The notes beneath the pieces are model-generated. The model was not told the DNA's origin. It ran no database searches and was given only the letters and a program-made list of their open reading frames with translations. Below, piece by piece: positions 19,559-28,135 of a stretch of 64,000 nucleotides of DNA (positions are counted from its first letter, which is position 1; every line of letters starts with the position of its first letter). A program made the position numbers and the translations under genes. The stretch comes from an uncultured Clostridia bacterium. GTDB taxonomy: Bacteria > Bacillota > Clostridia > Christensenellales > Aristaeellaceae. Where the stretch lies: NCBI GenBank assembly GCA_944333055.1, contig CALVKT010000013.1, positions 27,876 through 91,875 on the forward strand, in the 5' to 3' direction.

Positions 19559-21259
19559 ATGATGCTGACCGGCGTTTCTGTGGCGATTCTCGTTTTGGGC
19601 CTGCTGGCCATCGTGCTGCCCAACCTGCGCTTTGGCGCGGCGAAGCGGATGCTCGGCGACGGCGCGCACCGCGCGATTTGCCTGGCCGTCTTTGCGCTGG
19701 GCTGCGCCGTGCGCCTGATCGCGCTGTGCAGCCTGCCGGACGGCGCGTTTGCGGAGGAGGCGCTCGTGGGCGTGCAGGCGAAGGCGCTCTGGCAGACGGG
19801 CGGCTTCCTCTTTTTTGACGGCGGCCTGACGGCGCAGCTGGCGCAGTGGCCGGGCGAATCGACGGGCCCGCTGCTCGCCGTGCTGATGGCCCCCTTTGTC
19901 GGGCTGCTGGGCATGAACACGCTTGCCGTGCGCCTGCCGCTGACGCTGCTCTCCTGCGCGGCCATGCCCGCCGCCTATGGGCTGGGACGGGCGCTGGGCG
20001 GCAAGCGGATGGGCCGCTGGTGCCTGACGGCCTACGCGATCTGCCCGTACTTCGTGCTCATGGCGCGCATGACCTGCGGCGCGAACGCGGCGGTCTACCT
20101 GCTGCCCATCGCGCTGTGGGCCATGGTGCGGGGCCTTGAGCGCCCGGCGCCGCTGTATGCCGGCGCGGCGCTGATGGGCCTGACGGCGTACACGCAGGAC
20201 ATGTACTTCTTCATCGCGCCCGCGGCGGTGGTGCTGTGCGGCGTGATCGCGGCGGTGCACGGCGGCATTCCCAAGCGCCATGCGCTCCTGGCGACGGCGC
20301 TGGGCCTGCTCGTGTGCGTGCCGGCGATGCTGACGCTCTATGTGAACCTGACCGGCGCGCAGCCGTTCACCTGGCTGGGCGTGGTGCACATTCCCCGGCT
20401 GGAGGACTTTGACAAGGCCGATTCCCTGCTGGATACGCTGGCGGTCAGCACCGCCGGGCGGCAGGACGTGCTCAACAAGGTCTATGCGGTGCTCATCGGC
20501 GCGCTGTTTCAGGTGGTCTCGCACATGAACATCAGCGCGGAGCTCTTTGCGCCCACGGGCATGTGCGCGCTGTATGTGCTGAGCGTGCCGCTGATGCTGC
20601 TGGGCGGCTTCTCGCTGCTGCACGGCGTGCTCAGCGGCAGGCGCGTGACGGCGGGCGGCGCGCTGGCTGTGAGCCTGGCGGCCGTGACGATGGTGATGCT
20701 CGTGCTCTACGGCAGCGCCGGCATGCTGGATACCACGGGCGTGACGAGCGTATTCGATTACTCGGCGTTCTTCCTGTTTGATGTGCTGCTGATGGCGGCG
20801 GGATTGCGTCAACTGGAGGAGAAGAGCCGCGCGGGCATCGCATCCATGACGGCGCTGCTGGCCGTGTGCTTTGCACTGCTGTGCGGGCACCTGTTCGGCG
20901 AAGGCTATTTAAACGGCATGAACGTCTATTTCAGCGGCTTTGGTGAGCTGGCAAAAAAGGCGGCAGACGCGCAGGCGCAGACCGGCGCCAAGGTCAACGT
21001 GACGGGCACGGTCTATCCGCACATCCGGCCCTCCGAGGCGGCGGAGATGATGTACCTGTATGCCGCGGACGCCGACATGCGCGAGGTGTCCGCGCAGCGG
21101 GGCACGGCTTATGAGGTGATCTACGCGCCGGGCATCGAGAGCCCGAACCCCGATGAGATCTATCTCGTCGCGCAGAGCGACGCGACGGCCTGGGATCTGA
21201 GCGCGTTTGCCTATGAGGAGATGGGACAGTACGCGCTGCTCACGCCGCGCACGCCGTAA
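19559..21259 (+). CDS. Second PMT/ArnT-like membrane glycosyltransferase
   Basis: The 566-aa multi-pass protein is built like its upstream neighbour: N-terminal span, then a loop LPDGAFAEEALVGVQAKALW, then MNTLAVRLPLTLLSCAAMPAAYGLGR and about ten further hydrophobic stretches, ending in a soluble domain of about 110 residues. The FAEEALVGVQAKAL segment corresponds to INQDGLMAGTEAYSL of the first protein, which suggests an ancient duplication. ATG at 19559 with GAGGTGAGG upstream, 10 nt after the previous stop. The two probably act together on a surface polymer or lipid; this is inference. Confidence 0.7.
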   Translation: MMLTGVSVAILVLGLLAIVLPNLRFGAAKRMLGDGAHRAICLAVFALGCAVRLIALCSLPDGAFAEEALVGVQAKALWQTGGFLFFDGGLTAQLAQWPGESTGPLLAVLMAPFVGLLGMNTLAVRLPLTLLSCAAMPAAYGLGRALGGKRMGRWCLTAYAICPYFVLMARMTCGANAAVYLLPIALWAMVRGLERPAPLYAGAALMGLTAYTQDMYFFIAPAAVVLCGVIAAVHGGIPKRHALLATALGLLVCVPAMLTLYVNLTGAQPFTWLGVVHIPRLEDFDKADSLLDTLAVSTAGRQDVLNKVYAVLIGALFQVVSHMNISAELFAPTGMCALYVLSVPLMLLGGFSLLHGVLSGRRVTAGGALAVSLAAVTMVMLVLYGSAGMLDTTGVTSVFDYSAFFLFDVLLMAAGLRQLEEKSRAGIASMTALLAVCFALLCGHLFGEGYLNGMNVYFSGFGELAKKAADAQAQTGAKVNVTGTVYPHIRPSEAAEMMYLYAADADMREVSAQRGTAYEVIYAPGIESPNPDEIYLVAQSDATAWDLSAFAYEEMGQYALLTPRTP

Positions 21260-21270
21260 CGGGGCGAGAG

Positions 21271-21295
21271 GGACGCCGGCCATGCGCCGGCGTCC
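21271..21295 (+). terminator. Strong GC hairpin after the membrane-protein operon
   Basis: GGACGCCGG pairs with CCGGCGTCC, a 9-bp stem with a 7-nt loop, 12 nt after the stop. It lacks a T-tract (TCAAATG follows), so it may be a weak or Rho-assisted terminator or an mRNA-stabilising end. Confidence 0.45.
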
Positions 21296-21337
21296 TCAAA
21301 TGTGCCCTCCAAAATGCCCTCCAAAACCCGAAAATCA

Positions 21338-21366
21338 TTGACAAAAAGGCGCATTTGGCGTATAAT
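21338..21366 (+). promoter_or_regulatory. Sigma-A promoter of greA-lysS
   Basis: TTGACA at 21338-21343 and TATAAT at 21361-21366 with a 17-nt spacer. Confidence 0.88.
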
Positions 21367-21388
21367 CCTAGGATATGGTACATGATGA

Positions 21389-21417
21389 CCGGTGATGGCT
21401 TCGGCCAGCCGGCTTTT
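21389..21417 (+). promoter_or_regulatory. Hairpin in the greA leader, possible attenuator
   Basis: CCGG(TGA)TGGC-TTCG-GCCA(G)CCGG forms a stem capped by a UUCG tetraloop and is followed by CTTTTCTG. It lies in the 5' leader, 40 nt before greA, and could attenuate transcription. Confidence 0.4.
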
Positions 21418-21457
21418 CTGCGTATAACGCGCAGCGTGTGAAAAGGAGAGAATTGCA

Positions 21458-21943
21458 ATGACGGATAACAGACGGCTTGTCGTGACCCGCGAGGGCCTTC
21501 AAAAGATGAAGGAAGAGCTGGAATACAAAGAGACGACGGAGAAGATGCGCATTGCGGAGCAGCTCAAGGTGGCCATCTCCTACGGCGACCTGAGCGAGAA
21601 CGCGGAATACGACGCGGCCAAGAACGATCAGGCGGCGCTGGAGCAGCGCATCAACGAGCTCAAGGCGATGATCGAGAACGCGGTCGTCGTGGACGAGAGC
21701 AAGATCAACACGGACGCCGTGAACTTCGGCACCCGCGTGACCCTCATCGATGTGGACGATGAGGACGGGGAAGAGGAGGTCTACACCATCGTGGGCACCT
21801 CCGAGTCCGATCCGGTCAACGGCAAGCTCTCCAACGAGTCTCCGGTCGGCGCGGCGCTCATCGGCGCGCACGTGGGCGAGACGGTCTCGGCCGTGACGCC
21901 GGGCGGCGTGCGCCGCCTGCGCGTGGTGGATATCGCGCTGTAA
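21458..21943 (+). CDS. greA: Transcription elongation factor GreA
   Basis: The 161-aa factor rescues backtracked RNA polymerase by stimulating transcript cleavage. The N-terminal coiled coil includes the tip segment SYGDLSENAEYDAAKNDQ with its acidic residues. The C-terminal FKBP-like domain ends PVGAALIGAHVGETVSAVTPGG. The ATG is preceded by AAAAGGAGAG. lysS follows 32 nt later, a frequent pairing in Firmicutes. Confidence 0.97.
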   Translation: MTDNRRLVVTREGLQKMKEELEYKETTEKMRIAEQLKVAISYGDLSENAEYDAAKNDQAALEQRINELKAMIENAVVVDESKINTDAVNFGTRVTLIDVDDEDGEEEVYTIVGTSESDPVNGKLSNESPVGAALIGAHVGETVSAVTPGGVRRLRVVDIAL

Positions 21944-21975
21944 GCAACGAGGCAGAGGAAGAAAGAGGAATCAAC

Positions 21976-23919
21976 GTGGCAGAAGAGATCATGATGACGG
22001 CGCCGGATCTGTCCGAACAGGAGCAGATCCGCCGCGCCAAGCTGGCCCGCTATCAGCAGGAGGGCCGCGATCCCTATGCGATCACCCGCTATGACCGCAC
22101 CCATGACTCCGCGCAGATCCTGAGCAACTTCGACACGCTGGAAAATCAGGAGGTCGCCATCGCCGGGCGCATCGTCGCCCGCCGCATCATGGGCAAGGCG
22201 TCGTTCGTGCATCTGCTCGACGGCGCGGGCAAGATTCAGGCGTACATCCGCCGCGAGGACGTGGGCGAAGCGGTCTATGCGGATTTCAAGACCATGGACA
22301 TCGGCGACATCATCGGCGTCCGCGGCACGGTCTTCCGCACGAAGACCGGCGAAATCTCCGTGCACGCCAGGGAGCTCGTGCTGTTGACCAAGTCGCTGCG
22401 CGTGCTGCCGGAGAAGTGGAACGGCCTCAAGGATCAGGATATCCGCTACCGCCAGCGATACGTGGACACCATCGTCAACCCGGAGGTCAAGGACACGTTC
22501 ATCAAGCGCAGCCAGATCCTCAAGGCGCTGCGCGAGTTCCTGGATGCGCGCGGCTTCCTGGAGGTGGACACGCCGGTGCTCCAGACGATCGAGATCGGCG
22601 CGAACTCCCGCTCCTTCGTCACCCATCACAACGCGCTGGACATCCCCATGTACCTGCGCATCGAGACGGAGCTCTACCTCAAGCGCCTGATCGTGGGCGG
22701 CTTTGAGAAGGTCTACGAGGTCGGCCGCATCTTCCGCAACGAGGGCATGGACACCCGCCACAACCCGGAGTTCACCACCATCGAGCTGTATCAGGCGTAC
22801 GCCGACTACCGCGAGATCATGGATCTGGTGGAGGAGATGTACATCTACGTGACGCAGAAGGTCTGCGGCACGCTCAAGATCCGGTATCAGGGCAAGGAGA
22901 TCGACATGAGCGGCCCGTGGACGCGCATGACGATGGCCGAGGCCGTCAAGAAGTACGCCGGCATCGACTACTACGCCTGGGCGGACGACGAGCAGGCCCG
23001 CGCCGAATGCGCGGCGCGCGGCGTGCACGTGGAGGCGAGCGCCGTCAAGGGCGAGTGCCTGGAGGCGTGCTTTGAGGAGTTCGTCGAGGCGCACCTCGTG
23101 CAGCCGACGTTCATCATGGATTACCCGGTCGCCATCTCCCCGCTGGCCAAGCGCAAGGCGGATGAGCCGGACATGACCGAACGCTTCGAGTTCTTCATCA
23201 ACTGCATGGAGGCGGGCAACGCCTTCTCCGAACTCAACGACCCGATCGACCAGCGCGCCCGCTTCGAGCGTCAGGCTGCGGCCAAGCGCGCGCAGGGCGG
23301 CCACGCGGACATCGACGAGGACTTCGTCGCCGCGCTGGAATACGGCATGCCGCCGACGGGCGGCCTGGGCTTTGGCGTCGACCGTCTGGTGATGCTGCTG
23401 ACCGACAGCGCGTCCATCCGCGACGTGCTGCTCTTCCCCACGATGAAGCCGCTGGATGCGCCCAAGGCGCAGCCTCTGGCGAAGGCGGAGGTCAAGGCCG
23501 AGGCGAAGACGGAAGGAAATCCGGAAGAGAAGGCGGAAGAGATCGATTTCTCCAAGGTGGAGATCGAGCCGTTGTTCGCCGACTTCGTGGATTTTGAGAC
23601 GTTTTCCAAGTCCGACTTCCGCGCCGTGAAGGTGAAGGCGTGCGAGGCCGTCAAGAAGAGCAAGAAGCTGCTCAAGTTTGTGCTCGACGACGGCACCGGC
23701 ACGGATCGCGTGATCCTCAGCGGCATCCACGAGTACTACGAGCCGGAAACGCTGGTGGGCAAGACCTGCATCGCCATCACCAACCTGCCGCCGCGCCCGA
23801 TGATGGGCATCGAATCCTGCGGCATGCTCATCTCCGCCGTTCATCATGAGGCGGGGGAGGAGAAGCTTCACCTGCTGATGGTGGACGACCGCATTCCCGC
23901 CGGCGCGAAGCTGTACTGA
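21976..23919 (+). CDS. lysS: Lysine-tRNA ligase fused to a C-terminal tRNA-binding domain
   Basis: The 647-aa protein is a class II LysRS (residues about 1-490): an OB anticodon domain with VAIAGRIVARRIMGKASFVHL, motif 2 FRNEGMDTRHNPEFTTIE, and motif 3 GGLGFGVDRLVMLLT. An Ala/Lys/Glu-rich linker (about 490-520) joins it to an OB-fold tRNA-binding domain (about 520-647) with SKSDFRAVKVKACEAV and PRPMMGIESCGMLISA, as found at the C-terminus of MetRS and in Trbp111. Ordinary LysRS ends near 490-500 residues. GTG at 21976 with a GAGGAA site. A hairpin terminator follows. Confidence 0.95.
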   Translation: MAEEIMMTAPDLSEQEQIRRAKLARYQQEGRDPYAITRYDRTHDSAQILSNFDTLENQEVAIAGRIVARRIMGKASFVHLLDGAGKIQAYIRREDVGEAVYADFKTMDIGDIIGVRGTVFRTKTGEISVHARELVLLTKSLRVLPEKWNGLKDQDIRYRQRYVDTIVNPEVKDTFIKRSQILKALREFLDARGFLEVDTPVLQTIEIGANSRSFVTHHNALDIPMYLRIETELYLKRLIVGGFEKVYEVGRIFRNEGMDTRHNPEFTTIELYQAYADYREIMDLVEEMYIYVTQKVCGTLKIRYQGKEIDMSGPWTRMTMAEAVKKYAGIDYYAWADDEQARAECAARGVHVEASAVKGECLEACFEEFVEAHLVQPTFIMDYPVAISPLAKRKADEPDMTERFEFFINCMEAGNAFSELNDPIDQRARFERQAAAKRAQGGHADIDEDFVAALEYGMPPTGGLGFGVDRLVMLLTDSASIRDVLLFPTMKPLDAPKAQPLAKAEVKAEAKTEGNPEEKAEEIDFSKVEIEPLFADFVDFETFSKSDFRAVKVKACEAVKKSKKLLKFVLDDGTGTDRVILSGIHEYYEPETLVGKTCIAITNLPPRPMMGIESCGMLISAVHHEAGEEKLHLLMVDDRIPAGAKLY

Positions 23920-23951
23920 GCACGGCTTGGGAATAAAACCGCATCGATTCA

Positions 23952-23980
23952 AGAGACGTCGGAGCGCTCCGGCGTCTCTT
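23952..23980 (+). terminator. Terminator after lysS
   Basis: AGAGACGTCGGAG and CTCCGGCGTCTCT form a 13-bp stem with one wobble, followed by TATTGTATCTT. The 160 nt beyond it (23981-24140) are A+T-rich and hold short inverted repeats but no gene. Confidence 0.75.
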
Positions 23981-24135
23981 ATTGTATCTTGAATGATTCA
24001 GTCAAGTGCAGTAGTGCATTGAAGAGTGCTTTATTGTCCAGTCAAAGGAATTGACAAAAGGACGCAAAGTATTCTCAGTTGAGGCAATCTGGCTGATTTA
24101 GTCTAATGATTAAATCGCCTGCACGTTTGCAGCAT

Positions 24136-24175
24136 TACACAAAACAGGCCGACACCCCACAGTGGAGTGTCGGCC
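24136..24175 (-). terminator. Terminator after groEL
   Basis: On the minus strand GGCCGACACTC pairs with GGGTGTCGGCC and is followed by TGTTTTGTGT. It lies about 22 nt beyond the groEL stop. Confidence 0.8.
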
Positions 24176-24197
24176 CTGTATGCTTATATTCTGCGGA

Positions 24198-25853
<1,656 letters not shown>

Positions 25854-25882
25854 TCACGGCCCGTATGCCCGGGCGCGCCCTT

Positions 25883-26167
25883 TTACTCGACGATGGCCAG
25901 GATGTCGCTCTGACGGACGATCTTGTACTCCTCGCCGTCGATCTTGATCTCCGTGCCGGCGTACTTGGAATAGACGACCTTCTGGCCTTCCTTCACCTGC
26001 ATGGTGATGTCCTTGCCGTCCACGACGCCGCCGGGGCCCACGGCCACGACGTACGCATACTGCGGCTTCTCCTTCGCGCCGGACGTGAGGATCAGGCCGC
26101 CCTTGGTGGTTTCTTCCATCTCCGCATCCTTGATGACGACGCGGTCGAACAGGGGTTTGAGACTCAT
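25883..26167 (-). CDS. groES: 10 kDa co-chaperonin GroES
   Basis: The 94-aa lid of the GroEL chamber. It starts [24 protein letters not shown], carries the mobile loop [14 protein letters not shown] and ends with [15 protein letters not shown] lies 8 nt upstream of the ATG. First gene after the CIRCE operator. Confidence 0.98.
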   Translation of the reverse strand: MSLKPLFDRVVIKDAEMEETTKGGLILTSGAKEKPQYAYVVAVGPGGVVDGKDITMQVKEGQKVVYSKYAGTEIKIDGEEYKIVRQSDILAIVE

Positions 26168-26202
26168 CGTATTAGACCTCCTTCAGGTTATATCCTGGAT
26201 TG

Positions 26203-26229
26203 TTAGCACTCACTTGAGTCGAGTGCTAA
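26203..26229. promoter_or_regulatory. CIRCE operator (HrcA binding site)
   Basis: A perfect TTAGCACTC-N9-GAGTGCTAA inverted repeat lies between the promoter and groES. It is the binding site of the HrcA heat-shock repressor, which implies an hrcA gene elsewhere in the genome. Confidence 0.98.
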
Positions 26230-26240
26230 AAGCAAGATAT

Positions 26241-26269
26241 ACTATACGCGAGATACGGAATTCAGGCAA
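26241..26269 (-). promoter_or_regulatory. Sigma-A promoter of groESL
   Basis: On the minus strand TTGCCT (26264-26269) and TATAGT (26241-26246) are separated by 17 nt. CIRCE begins about 12 nt downstream of the -10 box, so HrcA would block initiation. Confidence 0.85.
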
Positions 26270-26438
26270 GACGTAAAAATATCCAAATTTTTACCCGATA
26301 AGTAATTTGGACGGATTTTTCCAAAATAATGCGCGAAAACAAGCTGAAACGCCGATTTTCTTCGGATTTCTTTTGGATTGTCGATTTGGATGGCGCAAAC
26401 GTCGTTTTCGTGGTACAATCGCTGCGTGGAGGAGATGT

Positions 26439-27485
26439 ATGAACCGCGAAAACTTTACGCAGGCCATCCTGCAATGGTATGATCAGGGCCACCGCGACCT
26501 GCCCTGGCGGCGCACGCGCGACCCGTATCGCATCTGGGTGTCGGAGATCATGCTCCAGCAGACGCGCGCGGAGACGGTGGTTTCCTATTATGAGCGCTTT
26601 CTTGCGCGCTATCCGACGGTGCAGGCGCTGGCCGAGGCGCCGCAGGAGGAATTGCTCAAGAGCTGGGAAGGGCTGGGGTATTACGCACGGGCGCGCGCCC
26701 TGCAACGGGCGGCGCAGGCGATCGTTTCCGATTATGAGGGGCGGCTCCCGGCGGACGTCGGCAAGCTGCGCGCGCTGCCGGGCATCGGCGATTACACGGC
26801 GGGCGCGATCGCGTCGATCGCCTTTGGCATCCCGGCGGCGGCGGTGGACGGCAACGTGGAGCGCGTGATCTGCCGCTACGACGCGCGGGAGGAGACGGTG
26901 GGCACGCCCGCCGTGCGGCGCAGCATCGCCGCGCGCGTGCAGGCGCTGGTGCCGCGCGAGCGGCCCGGCGCGTTCGCCAACGCGATGATGGAGATGGGCG
27001 CGACGATGTGCACGCCGAAAAACCCGTCCTGCCTGCTGTGCCCCGTGCGCGAGGGCTGCCTGGGGTTTGCGCGCGGCATCGCGCAGGAATTGCCGCGCAG
27101 GGCGAAACGAAAGGCGCAGCGCGTGGAGAACCGCGCGGTGCTGCTGGTGTTCTGCGGCGGGCGCGTGCTGATCGTGCGGCGGGCGGAGAAGCTGCTGCAC
27201 GGGCTGTTCGTCTTCCCGGACGTGCCGCAGGAGGACGACCCGGCGGCGCTGTGCGCGGCGCTGGAGGCGCATGGCCTGCGCGTGGCCTACGACGGGAAGA
27301 TCGGGCATGCGCGCCACGTGTTCACGCACCTGATCTGGGAGATGGACGTGCACGCGCTGGTCGCCGAGGTGCGGGCAGACGTGCCGGAGGGGCGCTGGGT
27401 CACGCGCGAGGAGCTCGCCGCGCTGCCGCTGCCCACGGCGGTCAAGGCGGCGCGCGCGTGGGCGATGGAACGATTGTCGCTGTGA
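26439..27485 (+). CDS. mutY: A/G-specific adenine glycosylase MutY
   Basis: The 348-aa repair enzyme removes adenine mispaired with 8-oxoguanine. It has LPWRRTRDPYRIWVSEIMLQQT, the helix-hairpin-helix LPGIGDYTAGAIASIAFG with the following catalytic Asp in AVDGNVERV, and a 4Fe-4S loop with C-x6-C-x2-C-x5-C (CTPKNPSC..CPVREGC). The C-terminal Nudix-like domain with LLHGLFVFPDVP recognises 8-oxoG. ATG at 26439 follows GTGGAGGAG; a longer in-frame opening at 26307 does not match the family. A TACAAT -10-like box lies at 26414 without a clear -35. Confidence 0.96.
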   Translation: MNRENFTQAILQWYDQGHRDLPWRRTRDPYRIWVSEIMLQQTRAETVVSYYERFLARYPTVQALAEAPQEELLKSWEGLGYYARARALQRAAQAIVSDYEGRLPADVGKLRALPGIGDYTAGAIASIAFGIPAAAVDGNVERVICRYDAREETVGTPAVRRSIAARVQALVPRERPGAFANAMMEMGATMCTPKNPSCLLCPVREGCLGFARGIAQELPRRAKRKAQRVENRAVLLVFCGGRVLIVRRAEKLLHGLFVFPDVPQEDDPAALCAALEAHGLRVAYDGKIGHARHVFTHLIWEMDVHALVAEVRADVPEGRWVTREELAALPLPTAVKAARAWAMERLSL

Positions 27486-27498
27486 GAGGGGCATGCGC

Positions 27499-28068
27499 AT
27501 GTGCGGACGATACGAGATCGACGATTCGCTCGAAGGCTTTGAGGCGCTGATCGAGACGCTCAATCGCGGACAGGTCGCCTTTCGCCCCGGCGAGATCCGC
27601 CCGACGGACGTCGCGCCGGTCATCGCGCGCAGCCGGGCGCAGCGGTGCAGGCCGTTTTTGATGCGATGGGGTTTTGCGAGCGCGGGCAGGCGGCCCGTGA
27701 TCAACGCGCGCAGCGAGACGGCAGCGACGCGCCCGATGTTCCGCGACGCGCTGGGCGCGCGGCGCTGTCTGGTGCCCGCCTCGCGGTATTTCGAGTGGCA
27801 GGCCGGGAGCCGGGCACGCTACGCGTTTGCCCCGGCGCAGCCCATGTTCTACATGGCGGGCCTGTACCGCTTTGAGCCGGGCGAACCGCTCGCGGCGTTC
27901 ACGATCCTCACGCGCGCGGCGGACGAGGAGATTGCGCACATTCACGACAGGATGCCGGTGCTCTTGCCGGATGCGTGGGCGATGGACTGGCTCTCGCCCG
28001 AAGCGGACGCCGTGCGGCTGATCGCGCGGGCGGCGGGCGCGCTGCGCGTGCGGGCGGCGCGGGCTTGA
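27499..28068 (+). CDS. SRAP-family abasic-site shielding protein (HMCES/YedK-like)
   Basis: The 189-aa protein covalently caps abasic sites in single-stranded DNA through Cys2, exposed after Met removal. It starts MCGRYEI, then has the INARSETA motif near residue 70, the SRYFEWQ segment near 96 with the active Glu, and IHDRMPVLL with the catalytic His. The start at 27499 rather than the ATG at 27493 is favoured on two grounds: the Cys must be residue 2, and GAGAGGGG is 9 nt away. It follows mutY by 13 nt, so two base-damage genes form one unit. Confidence 0.93.
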   Translation: MCGRYEIDDSLEGFEALIETLNRGQVAFRPGEIRPTDVAPVIARSRAQRCRPFLMRWGFASAGRRPVINARSETAATRPMFRDALGARRCLVPASRYFEWQAGSRARYAFAPAQPMFYMAGLYRFEPGEPLAAFTILTRAADEEIAHIHDRMPVLLPDAWAMDWLSPEADAVRLIARAAGALRVRAARA

Positions 28069-28093
28069 AAGCGGGCGGCGTTCACGCTATAAT
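28065..28093 (+). promoter_or_regulatory. Sigma-A promoter of priA
   Basis: TTGAAA at 28065-28070 overlaps the SRAP stop codon. TATAAT is at 28088-28093 after a 17-nt spacer. Confidence 0.82.
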
Positions 28094-28135
28094 GGACGGA
28101 CGAAAAGACGGATGCAGGAAAGGGAGGCGGCGCGC

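Noticed and set aside
24051..24079. TTGACA box in the groEL-lysS gap as a promoter
   Set aside because: No -10 box is found at 16-18 nt downstream.
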